Of a stretch of DNA of 27,136 nt, positions 8,654-15,666 are shown in pieces. The notes under the pieces are model-generated. The model made no database searches. It was not told the DNA's origin and saw only the letters and a list, made by a program, of their open reading frames with translations. This DNA is from CAYWNK01 sp047639615 (GTDB lineage: Bacteria > Planctomycetota > UBA1135 > GCA-002686595). The position numbers and the translations under genes were made by a program. The DNA lies in the NCBI GenBank assembly GCA_047639615.1, contig JBLIOL010000026.1, positions 1 to 27,136 on the forward strand, given 5' to 3'. Position 1 is the stretch's first letter; the number at the start of each line of letters is the position of its first letter.

Positions 8654-9508
8654 GTGTTTCGCCTCGGCTACATCACCAACGGCCTGGCCCATCATCGCCT
8701 GCCGGACGCCCTGCGGCTCTTGGCTGAGCTCGGCTACGAGGCGGTCTCTATCACCTTGGATGTGGGGCACCTGGACCCTTACAGCTTGGGCCCCACGGAA
8801 GCGGGCGATGTGCGTTGCTGGGCTGAGGACCTGGGTTTGGCCCTGTCCGTGGAGACCGGCGCGCGCTATCTGCTCGATGCCCGTCGCAAGCACCGGCCCA
8901 ACCTGATGGACAGCGAGGGTCAGGAGCGGCGCATCGACTTCTACCGGCGCTCGATCGACCTGGCCGTGGAGCTGGGGGCGCCGCTCGTGTCGCTGTGGTC
9001 CGGGGCGGCTCCCGATGGGGAGCGCTATGAAATGGCCGGGGCGGATCCGCAGCATGCCCTGCTCGATCACTTGGCCAAGGGGCTAGAGCCTGTGCTCAAA
9101 CACGCGCAAGCCCAGGGCGTGCAACTCGCCTTCGAACCCGAGCCGGGCATGTTCATCGAGCGGCCCTTGGGCTACGCGCATCTTTGCGAACACCTGGGAA
9201 GCGCCGGAGATGCGCTCGGTTTGACGTTGGATGTGGGCCACTGCCTGGTCACAGGAGACCTGCCCGTGGCCCAGACCATCCGCGATTGGGCGCATCGCTT
9301 GGTGCATGTGCACCTGGACGATTGCTTGGGGGGCGTGCACGAGCATTTGCCCTTCGGTAAGGGCGATCTGGACCTTGGCAGCGCCTTAGGCGGCCTGGTC
9401 GAGGTGGGCTTTGAAGGCATCGCAGCCGTGGAGCTTTCACGTGATGCGCACCGTGGAGCCGTGGCGGCGGAAGAGGCCCTTGCCGCGATTCGAAGTTCCC
9501 TTACCTGA
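8654..9508 (+). CDS. sugar phosphate isomerase/epimerase-like TIM barrel protein
   Basis: 284 residues from a GTG start, 6 bases after the TatA-like stop; no strong ribosome-binding site is visible. The sequence follows the xylose-isomerase-like/AP-endonuclease-2 TIM barrel pattern: GLAHHRLPDALRLLAELGYE at the start, then metal-ligand strands AFEPEPG (a Glu), LTLDVGHC (Asp and His), VHVHLDDC (His) and AVELSRD (a C-terminal Glu). These residues normally hold a divalent metal in sugar epimerases and isomerases. Related proteins occur in the eboABCDEF prenyl/indole cluster, but none of the other ebo genes is present here. The substrate cannot be assigned. There is no signal peptide, so it acts in the cytoplasm. 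Confidence 0.88.
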   Translation: MFRLGYITNGLAHHRLPDALRLLAELGYEAVSITLDVGHLDPYSLGPTEAGDVRCWAEDLGLALSVETGARYLLDARRKHRPNLMDSEGQERRIDFYRRSIDLAVELGAPLVSLWSGAAPDGERYEMAGADPQHALLDHLAKGLEPVLKHAQAQGVQLAFEPEPGMFIERPLGYAHLCEHLGSAGDALGLTLDVGHCLVTGDLPVAQTIRDWAHRLVHVHLDDCLGGVHEHLPFGKGDLDLGSALGGLVEVGFEGIAAVELSRDAHRGAVAAEEALAAIRSSLT

Positions 9509-9606
9509 GACAAGCGAGAATCACTCGCAACAAAATCGCAGTCGCCACACAATGCACGGGCGATTGTTTCCGATCGTTTCTCCAGTGGAACCCACCGCAC
9601 GATCCC

Positions 9607-9612
9607 AGGAGG
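9607..9612 (+). promoter_or_regulatory. perfect Shine-Dalgarno AGGAGG
   Basis: AGGAGG lies 4 bases before the ATG at 9617. It supports translation of this small reading frame. Among the starts I inspected in this window it is the only perfect one; most genes here lack a recognisable ribosome-binding site. Confidence 0.75.
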
Positions 9613-9616
9613 CCGT

Positions 9617-9847
9617 ATGAAAACACAGCACGGGCACGACAGAGTCTGCCCCACCCGCTCTGACGGGACTGAGATCCTATTCGCGCACAAGGTGACCCAG
9701 GCCAAGTGCCAGGATCGCCAGCGTGGTCAGTACCACAAGTGCTACACCTGCGAGCACAACAACGCGCTTGCCATGCAGAGCCCGAGCAAACCGCGCTCGG
9801 TAGTCGCCGATCGCCCGAAACTCGCCAAGCGCCTAGCCGCCCGCTAG
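9617..9847 (+). CDS. small four-cysteine, putative metal-binding protein
   Basis: 76 residues; family not recognised. Four cysteines are visible: one in VCPTR, one in AKCQD, and a CYTC pair (C-x2-C). This is a spacing that could hold zinc or an iron-sulfur cluster. The tail (about residues 55-76) is basic and rich in Pro, Ser, Arg and Lys. A perfect Shine-Dalgarno precedes the start, which makes translation credible. It overlaps by 4 bases the end of the convergent gene at 9844. The 108 bases upstream may hold its own promoter. It could be a small nucleic-acid-binding or regulatory protein, but nothing decides this. Confidence 0.72.
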   Translation: MKTQHGHDRVCPTRSDGTEILFAHKVTQAKCQDRQRGQYHKCYTCEHNNALAMQSPSKPRSVVADRPKLAKRLAAR

Positions 9848-11001
9848 CGCGGTACGGCCGGCGAAACGAGGAAGGCCTCAGCCCGATCCGGGATCTCGGT
9901 CTCCTCTACGAGGCGCCAGCCTGCGGGGGTGCGCTCCAGCAGCCAGACCACGTTCTCGGCATTGGCGTTACCCGCCGCGCGCAGCTGCACGCGCACGCTG
10001 CAGCGTTCGCCGCTGACCTCCATGCCCGTGCGCGGTAGCTCTATGCTGCCACCGCTCTCGACCAGGCGCTCGTAGCGTGCCAGGCCTAGCCCACCTTCGC
10101 GGAAGGCGGTGCCACATAGGTGGCGCATGCGTACGGAGCGGGCTGCGTTGATCGCAGCCACCAGTCGTTCTGCGCAGAGGAAGGGGCTGGCGGGGTCCTC
10201 GATGGCCGCCACGTGTCCCTGCAGGAAGTCCTGCGCGTGTTCCGTGTCTCGCCCGAAGCCGGTGGCGATCCAGCCGCTACCGTGCTGCTCAAGGAGTAGC
10301 ACGCTATCCGCTTTGAGCTCACCGCCAACGTCGAGGGCAACGTCGAGGGCAACGTCGAGGCCAACGTCGAGGCCGAAGGGTATGAGGGCGCGGGCATCCT
10401 GGACTTCGGCCGGCTGTACCCCGAAGCGTAGGCCCATGTCTTGGGCCGCCTGGTAGAGAGTCTCCAATCCATCATCCGTGCCGGCCCAGGCCAGGTCCGA
10501 GCAGGCGCGCTCGGCGGCGAGCGCGTCGCCGGCGTGCATGGCTTCGAAGAGCGCCACGCTGGCGGCTGCGGGGTCCGCGGCGAGACCGTCCTTGCCCGTC
10601 TCATACAGCCACTCACGGCTGTAGCGTTGGTCGCTGTCCAGGCGCTGAACGGCCCAGCCGTTGGGCGCTTGCTGCTCGAGCCAGAGCCAGCTGGTGGGCG
10701 CGGCGGCGCCGGAGTCCAGGCTAGAGCTCACCTTAAAGGCAGCGATGGCGCGCGCGCCATTCACTAGGGGCGACTCCGGGTAGCTCACCTCGAAGGAGCC
10801 GGAACCAAGCACGTCGTAGAAGGTATCCAGTAGGACGCGGTCGCTGCGCCGGGCGTCTTGGGTGCGTTGGCCATCGAAGGCCTCTGCGTCCTGGGTTCGT
10901 GCGGCTTCGAAGAAGGCGGCAGTGCTCTCAGTGACGGCCTCCAAGTCCGAGTTGGGGGCGGGCTGAACGAGTACGAGCGGGATGAGTGCAAGGAGGCGCA
11001 T
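9844..11001 (-). CDS. secreted protein with three probable NTF2-like repeats, in the PKS operon
   Basis: 385 residues with a short N-terminal signal (about 1-15, MRLLALIPLVLVQPAP). The family is not recognised as a whole, but the body looks like three successive units of about 110-120 residues. Each begins with a helix (FFEAARTQDAE; LFEAMHAGDAL; RLVAAINAARS), continues through a helical middle, and ends in a strand pair with the same pattern: WLWLEQQAPNGW, VLLLEQHGSGW, VVWLLERTPAGW. That cadence is what NTF2/SnoaL-like domains show at their C-terminal sheet. It is the third gene of a three-gene operon, starting 20 bases after the methyltransferase stop, so it may bind or process a hydrophobic PKS product outside the cytoplasm. 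Unit 2 carries a short repeat (VGLDVALDVALDV). The repeat reading is inference; the gene itself is secure. Confidence 0.82.
   Translation of the reverse strand: MRLLALIPLVLVQPAPNSDLEAVTESTAAFFEAARTQDAEAFDGQRTQDARRSDRVLLDTFYDVLGSGSFEVSYPESPLVNGARAIAAFKVSSSLDSGAAAPTSWLWLEQQAPNGWAVQRLDSDQRYSREWLYETGKDGLAADPAAASVALFEAMHAGDALAAERACSDLAWAGTDDGLETLYQAAQDMGLRFGVQPAEVQDARALIPFGLDVGLDVALDVALDVGGELKADSVLLLEQHGSGWIATGFGRDTEHAQDFLQGHVAAIEDPASPFLCAERLVAAINAARSVRMRHLCGTAFREGGLGLARYERLVESGGSIELPRTGMEVSGERCSVRVQLRAAGNANAENVVWLLERTPAGWRLVEETEIPDRAEAFLVSPAVPR
10327..10374 (-). repeat. four tandem copies of a 12-bp unit
   Basis: AACGTCGAGGGC occurs twice, then AACGTCGAGGCC twice (plus-strand reading), all in frame. 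They encode a run of GLDV/ALDV units in the middle of the triple NTF2-like protein. The two two-copy variants suggest two rounds of slippage. Confidence 0.92.
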
Positions 11002-11021
11002 GACCCCCTATGGATCGGCTT

Positions 11022-11555
11022 CTAGGAGTTCGCCGCTGAACCCGAGACCTGCCCCAAAGCGGCATCTTCAATGCGTAGGCGCGCCCTGAGTGCCCAGAGC
11101 TTCATGGGGAGGACAAATAGGGCCACCATGGGCAGGCCGAGAGCTAGGGGCATGCTTACGAGCAGAACCACAACGGCTAGGTAGTTGGGGTGTTCCAAAT
11201 AGCGATAGGGTCCGCGGCGCACGAGCTGCGCGTCGGGCCGAATAACCACGGCCACGTTCCAGAACTTGCCCAGGGTGAGCATGCACGCGAGGCGCAGGGC
11301 TTCCGCGGCGACGGCGATACTGCCTGCCACGGGGAGCACCCAGCTTGGCCAGGCGCGCGGGCCGAGTAGCAGCTCCTCTAGGATCAAGCCGGCGAACCAT
11401 AGGGTGTGCACGATCACCAATCCGGCGGTGGCGTCGGGCCTGACACGTCGGCCGCCCTCGAGGGTGGCTGTACGTTCATTGCGGCGCGAGACAACGAGCT
11501 CGAACACGCGCATGAGCAGGCAGTAGATAAGTGGGATCCAGAAGAGGCTGCGCAT
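11022..11555 (-). CDS. ICMT-type membrane methyltransferase (BpsB/SrsB-like)
   Basis: 177 residues with several hydrophobic helices. The motif RRGPYRYLEHPNYLAV is diagnostic of the isoprenylcysteine carboxyl methyltransferase / phospholipid methyltransferase fold, where it helps bind S-adenosylmethionine at the membrane face. The start lies 3 bases after the stop of the type III PKS gene, so the two are almost certainly co-translated. In Bacillus (bpsA-bpsB) and Streptomyces (srsA-srsB) the same pair makes methylated alkylpyrones or phenolic lipids: the PKS makes the ring and this protein O-methylates it. The same job is inferred here. Some members of the fold act on other small hydroxyl or carboxyl groups, so the exact target is open. 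Confidence 0.9.
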   Translation of the reverse strand: MRSLFWIPLIYCLLMRVFELVVSRRNERTATLEGGRRVRPDATAGLVIVHTLWFAGLILEELLLGPRAWPSWVLPVAGSIAVAAEALRLACMLTLGKFWNVAVVIRPDAQLVRRGPYRYLEHPNYLAVVVLLVSMPLALGLPMVALFVLPMKLWALRARLRIEDAALGQVSGSAANS

Positions 11556-11558
11556 GGA

Positions 11559-12605
11559 TCAGTTGGCGGGCAAGGCGATGCGCAGGGCTTCAGCGCTGAA
11601 GCCGGGCCCGAAGGCGGTTAGGAGTCCGCTGCTTGCGGTGCGCCGAGGCGCGCGCAGCACGCGCTCGAGCACGAAGAGCACGGTGGCGGCCGACATATTG
11701 CCGTGCTCGCGCAACACGGCGGCGGAGTCGGCTAGCTCGCCTTGGTCGAGTTCGAGCGCCGCTGCGTAGGCGTCGAGCACCTTGCCGCCGCCCGGGTGCA
11801 GGATCCAGTGATCGGGACGTTCGCCATCCATAGCGGCCTCCATCAAGCCGCGCACTTCGCGCTTGACGATGGCGGGGATTCTGGGCGAGAGGATCAGGCG
11901 CCAGCCGGCTTCCACCACCTCCCAGCCCATCAAGTCGAGGCTGTCGGGCATCAGGTGCGTGGTGCTCTTCTCGATGCTGGCGAGGGCGGGGAACTCGGTG
12001 CTCGGTGAACCGATCACAGCCGCGGCGGCGCCATCACCGAAGAGCGCGCAGGCCACGAAGTTGCGCGGTGTGGCGTCCGTGGACATGAGTGTCAGGCTCG
12101 TTAGCTCGACCACCTGGAGCAACACGCAGGCATTCGGCGAGCTGTTCGCCAGGTCGCTCGCGATGGCGAGACCGGCCGCGCCGCCACCGCAACCGAGGCC
12201 GAAGAGCGGTACCCGTCGCGCGCTGCTGGGCAGACCGATGTCCGCGGCCATGGAGCACTCGAGGCTCGGCGTGGCAATGCCGCTTGAGGTGACGGTGACG
12301 ATGTGAGTGATGCGCTCGCGTAGCTCGGGTGGCGCAGCATTGGCGCTGGCTTCGGCCAACAACTCCGGCGCCAGTTCGCGAAAGCGTGCCGCGCGTTGGG
12401 TCACGCTGGGTGACTCCATATAGGAGCCTAGGGGCCAAGCGAAGGTCCGCCGCCCGACGCCGGCGTTATCGAAAACACTGGAGAGGGCGTTCAAATCCAT
12501 GTTTGCCCCACGAAAAAGCCCGATGGTGGCGTCGCGCACCTCGGACTGAGAGATGGGGAATGGGGCTTCGGCCGTAGCGAGGCCGAGCAGCGAGGATTGG
12601 CTCAT
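11559..12605 (-). CDS. type III polyketide synthase (chalcone/stilbene synthase family)
   Basis: 348 residues from ATG at 12605. The thiolase-fold catalytic triad is visible: Cys139 in LFGLGCGGGAAG, His270 in WILHPGGGKVLD and Asn303 in LREHGNMSAATV. These are the residues of the chalcone-synthase family (Cys164/His303/Asn336 in the plant enzyme). The protein is of the short bacterial type that extends acyl-CoA with malonyl-CoA to give alkylpyrones or alkylresorcinols. Its partner, an ICMT-type methyltransferase, follows after 3 bases, then a secreted protein. The product is inferred to be a long-chain pyrone or resorcinol, later methylated. Chain length and ring type cannot be read by eye. 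The start lies a few bases from a plus-strand promoter-like box (TATACT, 12611-12616), so transcription of the two directions may interfere. Confidence 0.95.
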   Translation of the reverse strand: MSQSSLLGLATAEAPFPISQSEVRDATIGLFRGANMDLNALSSVFDNAGVGRRTFAWPLGSYMESPSVTQRAARFRELAPELLAEASANAAPPELRERITHIVTVTSSGIATPSLECSMAADIGLPSSARRVPLFGLGCGGGAAGLAIASDLANSSPNACVLLQVVELTSLTLMSTDATPRNFVACALFGDGAAAAVIGSPSTEFPALASIEKSTTHLMPDSLDLMGWEVVEAGWRLILSPRIPAIVKREVRGLMEAAMDGERPDHWILHPGGGKVLDAYAAALELDQGELADSAAVLREHGNMSAATVLFVLERVLRAPRRTASSGLLTAFGPGFSAEALRIALPAN

Positions 12606-12610
12606 AGGTG

Positions 12611-12616
12611 TATACT
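12611..12616 (+). promoter_or_regulatory. candidate -10 box for the JAMM leader transcript
   Basis: TATACT is a near-consensus -10 hexamer on the plus strand. No good -35 at 16-18 bases is seen, so support is weak. A plus-strand promoter is needed between 12606 and about 12750, because a plus-strand terminator occurs downstream with no plus-strand gene before it. Confidence 0.35.
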
Positions 12617-12625
12617 TAGTCAGCA

Positions 12626-12674
12626 GCGCAAGCTTAGCCCCTCAGAAGGGCTTGGAACTATCACCTGCTTGCGC
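12626..12674 (+). other. structured 5' leader hairpin
   Basis: GCGCAAGC (12626-12633) pairs perfectly with GCTTGCGC (12667-12674). Inside it AGCCC (12636-12640) pairs with GGGCT (12648-12652) across the loop CTCAGAA. It would form the 5' domain of the leader RNA. I do not recognise it as any known riboswitch class. Confidence 0.5.
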
Positions 12675-12697
12675 GCTACTACGTCAAACATTCGGCC

Positions 12698-12781
12698 ATG
12701 CCCACTCCCGTGCTCATCCATTTCGCTGCCAAGCTCAGCTCCTGCCTACTTTATTGGCAGGGCGGGTCCGGGAAGAGCTAG
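12698..12781 (+). CDS. candidate leader peptide (27 codons)
   Basis: A short reading frame, ATG at 12698 to TAG at 12781, ending CLLYWQGGSGKS. The last part of the frame covers the 5' arm of the antiterminator (12761-12769), which is the arrangement used in ribosome-mediated attenuation. The codons just upstream of that arm (TGC CTA CTT TAT TGG) encode Cys-Leu-Leu-Tyr-Trp and use AT-rich codons uncommon here. No Shine-Dalgarno is seen. It could be accidental; the case rests on position. Confidence 0.35.
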   Translation: MPTPVLIHFAAKLSSCLLYWQGGSGKS

Positions 12782-12813
12782 CGCTTAGACGCCAACTTCC
12801 ACGAGGACCCGCC
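12761..12813 (+). promoter_or_regulatory. antiterminator hairpin of a JAMM-operon attenuator
   Basis: GGCGGGTCC (12761-12769) is perfectly complementary to GGACCCGCC (12805-12813). Stacked inside are GGAAG/CTTCC (12771-12775 with 12796-12800) and TAGCG/CGCCA (12779-12783 with 12790-12794, one mismatch). The 3' arm is the same segment that forms the 5' arm of the downstream terminator, so the two structures exclude each other. This is the classic geometry of transcription attenuation. Confidence 0.62.
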
Positions 12814-12839
12814 GGAGCAAGCTCCAGCGGGTCCTTTTT
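12804..12839 (+). terminator. intrinsic terminator in the JAMM leader
   Basis: AGGACCCGC (12804-12812) pairs with GCGGGTCCT (12827-12835), with GGAGC/GCTCC stacked inside, directly followed by a T-run (12835-12839). It is a strong intrinsic terminator for plus-strand transcription. It lies 33 bases before the JAMM start and no plus-strand gene precedes it, so it must act on a leader transcript. The minus strand has no T-run after the hairpin. Confidence 0.82.
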
Positions 12840-12872
12840 CGTTTCGACCTCCAATACCCTCAAACCAATCCC

Positions 12873-13283
12873 ATGACTCTCGTCCTGACTCCCTCCCTTC
12901 GCACCAAGCTCGAATCCCAAGCCCTCGCCGCCTATCCGCGCGAAGCTTGTGGCTTGCTCGTGGGGAAATCGGAGTGTCATGGACGCGTGCATGATGTGTG
13001 GTCCTTGCCCAATCGAGTCGCGGACAATCCCGAGTCGAGCTTTGCCATGGACCCTGGCGAGTTGGTCGCAGCCCTGGGTCGCGCCGAGGCTGCGGGTTTG
13101 GAGCAAGTGGGTTTTTGGCATAGCCATCCTGATGCCGCGGCCATTCCGAGCGCGCGTGATCGCGCCGCTGCTTGGCCCGATAGCTTGCAGCTGATCGCCT
13201 CCATCGGCGCTCGCGGGCTCGTGGAGCTGCGCGGCTGGCGCATGGATCCTTCGGGACCGATTGAAGAGGGGCTGGTCACATGA
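12873..13283 (+). CDS. JAMM/Mov34-family metallopeptidase (M67)
   Basis: 136 residues, a compact bacterial JAMM domain. The zinc site is complete: Glu24 in PREACGLL, and the motif HSHPDAAAIPSARD with His83, His85, Ser93 and Asp96. Bacterial members cleave after the C-terminal Gly-Gly of ubiquitin-like sulfur carriers, for instance in CysO-dependent cysteine synthesis, or trim such proteins for activation. The gene sits behind an apparent transcription attenuator and overlaps the next gene by 4 bases (ATGA). The neighbour looks like a degenerate rhodanese, another domain common in sulfur-carrier systems; no ThiS/MoaD-like carrier or E1-like enzyme is in the window. Family and active site are firm, the substrate is inference. 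Confidence 0.93.
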   Translation: MTLVLTPSLRTKLESQALAAYPREACGLLVGKSECHGRVHDVWSLPNRVADNPESSFAMDPGELVAALGRAEAAGLEQVGFWHSHPDAAAIPSARDRAAAWPDSLQLIASIGARGLVELRGWRMDPSGPIEEGLVT

Positions 13284-13546
13284 ATGCTCCCCTGACCTTC
13301 CCGCGCATGACGCGCGAGCTTGCAGGCCTATACACACGGCTGGGCGCCAGGCGTTTGTGCATCAGCGCGGGCCAAGAGAGCTCGGGCCTGAGTCTCTTCG
13401 ACTTGGACCGCCGACTTGGACACCTAATCCCTGACCGCGCCGTGCCGCTGTTGGTGGATGCCTCCGATCCGTTGCTGGCTAACGCAGCAGCGGAGCTACT
13501 GTGGCGTGCCGGTCAACACGATGTGCGCATCGTGGAGCCCGCCTAG
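13280..13546 (+). CDS. small rhodanese-like protein lacking the active-site Cys
   Basis: 88 residues, translationally coupled to the JAMM gene (ATGA overlap). The C-terminal half (FDLDRRLGHLIPDRAVPLL, then VDASDP, AAAELLWRAGQHDVRIVEP) follows the closing part of a single rhodanese domain: an LP.dr..vlv strand, the active-site loop, the helix AAELL.RAG, and a final strand DVRIVE. The position where rhodaneses carry the catalytic cysteine reads VDASDP, with no Cys, and the N-terminal half is shortened. If this reading is right it is a non-catalytic rhodanese-like adaptor. The only Cys (RRLCISAG) lies well before. Its stop overlaps the stop of the convergent MMPL gene in a shared CTAG. The homology is by eye and weak; the gene is likely real because of its coupling. 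Confidence 0.66.
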   Translation: MNAPLTFPRMTRELAGLYTRLGARRLCISAGQESSGLSLFDLDRRLGHLIPDRAVPLLVDASDPLLANAAAELLWRAGQHDVRIVEPA

Positions 13547-15666
13547 GGCTTCTTCCACGGCAAGAGGGCTGGCAGGAGCAAGAGGTCCGCAGCCCAAGCC
13601 GCAAGGGCGCCAACGGCACATAGTCCGCCAAAGCGCGCGGTGGGTGCAAAGCCCGAGAGCAGCAGTGTGCCGAAGCCGAGGGCTAGGCTTACCGAACCGA
13701 TGGAGGCGGCGCCGCCGACTGCGCCGAAGGCTTGCAGCCGGGCGCGTGCAGTGCGTGGCGCGGGGCCGGCTGCGTGCAGAAGGTGGAATGTATTGTCCAC
13801 GGCCAGGCCGAGCACGACCGCGCCCACCATGGTGGTGGCGCCGTCGAGCGGGATGCCGAGTAGCACGGCGGCGAGCAGGATCGCTGACACGGGCGTGAGG
13901 TTGACGGCGATGGCTGCCAGTAACTCACGCGGCGTGCGCACGACGAGCAAGAAGAGCAGCGTCGTCACCAGTAGGGTTAGGGCCAGGGAGGTGGCCAAGG
14001 TTCCTACGAGACTGTCCTGCATGGCGTGCAGCCGCGGAACGGAGCCGCTGATGTAGATCTCGGCACCGGGAGCCTTGGTCTCTGCGGCGGCGCGCATGCC
14101 AGCGATTAGGGCGCTGGTCTCGTCGCTCTCTCCCGTAAGGAAACGGACGGTCCAGCGCGCGAGCTGGCCGTCTGCGTCGATGCGTTGCGTCTGGCGTAGA
14201 AGCTCGGGGCCTGCGAAGGGTGCGAGCGCCGGCGGTAGGCTGGCGAGCATGACCTCGGGGCCGATCACGTGGGTGGCGCCGGGTATCCGCTCAAGCTCCT
14301 GCGCGAGTCCCAGGGCGAGCAGCGCCCCCGGGGACCAGGGCGTACCGTCGGCGCGGCGTATGAGCACTTCGGCGCCGGAGAGGCTGACGCCCTCCGACTC
14401 CAGTTGCTCAAACTGCTGCCGGACGGGGTGGTCCTTGGTGAAGTAGGTCACGCCGTTGGTGGCCTTGCCGAGCTGCGCGGGCGCGAAGGCGCCGGCGACT
14501 AGGAGTGTGAGACCGATGGGCGCGACACAACGGCGGCGGCGTGCCATTCTCGCGGCTAGGCGGCGCCAGGTGCGCGCACGGCTCACGCTGCTGGCGGGCG
14601 CGCTGCGCAGGGCGGCTAAGAGCGTGGTGGTGCCGAAGAGCGCTAGGGGCGTTCCCAGTAGCACGGCTGCGCCGACCAGCGTGCCCAGGTTCGACACCGA
14701 GCGCAGGGCGCTGGTGCGGAAGACCATGAAGCCGGCGGCGGTGGTGATCGCGGCTAGGGTCGAGGCGGGGAGCTTATCCCGTAGGGCTTGGCGCGCGGCG
14801 GCCTGGCAGTTCTGTCCGAGGCCCACGTGATGTTGGAAGCGCAGGACCACATGCAGGCTGGCGGCGAGCAACAACACGAAGCAGATCGGTCCGGCTGCGA
14901 CGAGGATCAGATCCGATGGGCCGAGCAGTGCGCGCGCTGCGGCGCGTGCGCCGACGGAGGCGCTGGCGGCGGGCAGTAGCGCGATGCCAGCCAAGATGGG
15001 CGAACGCAGGAAGGCCCAGGCGCCGAGGGCGGCGAGCAGTACGAGGAAGGGCACAAAGGTGCGCTCCACCCGGCGCGCTTCGGAGTCTAGTGCGGCCGAT
15101 ACCAGGGGGTGGCCGGCGGCGCGCAGTCGTAGGCCGCGCGCGCGCGCGTCCTCTGCGCAGCCATCAAGTTGCTTAGCGAAGTCAGCCCGCGAGGCGGGCG
15201 AGGAGTCGCTTATGACGTGTAGGACGAGGTCGAGGTGTGGCGGATCGGCTGCCCAGAGCTCGAGTTCTTGGGCTAGGACCTGCAGGCCAGAAGGGCTTTC
15301 GACGTCGTCCCAAGGCCAGGCGCCCATCAGGTCGGGTGCGTAGATCACGTCGTCGACGCACTCGGCAAGTGCGAGGCTCTCGGAGAGCGATTTGGCGTAG
15401 CTGGGTAGGTCCGCTTGTGCGGGGTCGAACCGATCCAAGCGCACGAGCACGGCCTCGTCGCCGCCGAAGTGTTCGCGCAGGAGCTCCCAGCCGGCGTCGT
15501 GCTCGAGCTGGGCACCCCAGCGCTCGATGCGGTTGTCCGTGGGCCAGCCGTCGGCGTAAATGGCCGCAGCGACCAAGCAGACCAGCCAGGTGACCAGCAG
15601 CAAGCCAGCGCGGCGCCGGTTGGTGTTGGCCAAGGGGGCCTGATTGGTGGATGCTTGGGGAGCCAT
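13543..15666 (-). CDS. MMPL/RND-family exporter
   Basis: About 707 residues from the ATG at 15666; an in-frame ATG at 15684 would add six residues. Layout: TM1 (about residues 17-35), a periplasmic domain, a five-helix bundle with LHVVLRFQHHV and AAITTAAGFMVFRTSALRSV, a second periplasmic domain, and a C-terminal bundle with LGLAVDNTFHLLH. This is a complete two-repeat MMPL/RND exporter, shorter than the one at the window start and without its large second loop. Exporters of this kind move lipids or hopanoids. It lies near the type III PKS operon on the same strand, but the intervening plus-strand JAMM genes rule out a shared transcript. An export role for the PKS product is possible but unproven. 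The gene meets the next gene head to head at overlapping start codons. Confidence 0.9.
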   Translation of the reverse strand: MAPQASTNQAPLANTNRRRAGLLLVTWLVCLVAAAIYADGWPTDNRIERWGAQLEHDAGWELLREHFGGDEAVLVRLDRFDPAQADLPSYAKSLSESLALAECVDDVIYAPDLMGAWPWDDVESPSGLQVLAQELELWAADPPHLDLVLHVISDSSPASRADFAKQLDGCAEDARARGLRLRAAGHPLVSAALDSEARRVERTFVPFLVLLAALGAWAFLRSPILAGIALLPAASASVGARAAARALLGPSDLILVAAGPICFVLLLAASLHVVLRFQHHVGLGQNCQAAARQALRDKLPASTLAAITTAAGFMVFRTSALRSVSNLGTLVGAAVLLGTPLALFGTTTLLAALRSAPASSVSRARTWRRLAARMARRRRCVAPIGLTLLVAGAFAPAQLGKATNGVTYFTKDHPVRQQFEQLESEGVSLSGAEVLIRRADGTPWSPGALLALGLAQELERIPGATHVIGPEVMLASLPPALAPFAGPELLRQTQRIDADGQLARWTVRFLTGESDETSALIAGMRAAAETKAPGAEIYISGSVPRLHAMQDSLVGTLATSLALTLLVTTLLFLLVVRTPRELLAAIAVNLTPVSAILLAAVLLGIPLDGATTMVGAVVLGLAVDNTFHLLHAAGPAPRTARARLQAFGAVGGAASIGSVSLALGFGTLLLSGFAPTARFGGLCAVGALAAWAADLLLLPALLPWKKP

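Noticed and set aside
8654..9508. TIM-barrel gene as part of an ebo prenyl/indole cluster.
   Set aside because: No prenyltransferase, dehydroquinate-synthase-like or TatD-like partner is present nearby.
12761..12800. Resemblance of GGGTCCGGGAAGAGC to the conserved loop of bacterial SRP RNA.
   Set aside because: The GGAA tetraloop and flanking internal loop do not fit, and the segment pairs better as an antiterminator arm.
12606..12840. T-box or SAM riboswitch upstream of the JAMM gene.
   Set aside because: The conserved T-box sequence (GGTGG.ACCGCG) and the SAM-I core are absent; only the terminator/antiterminator geometry is similar.
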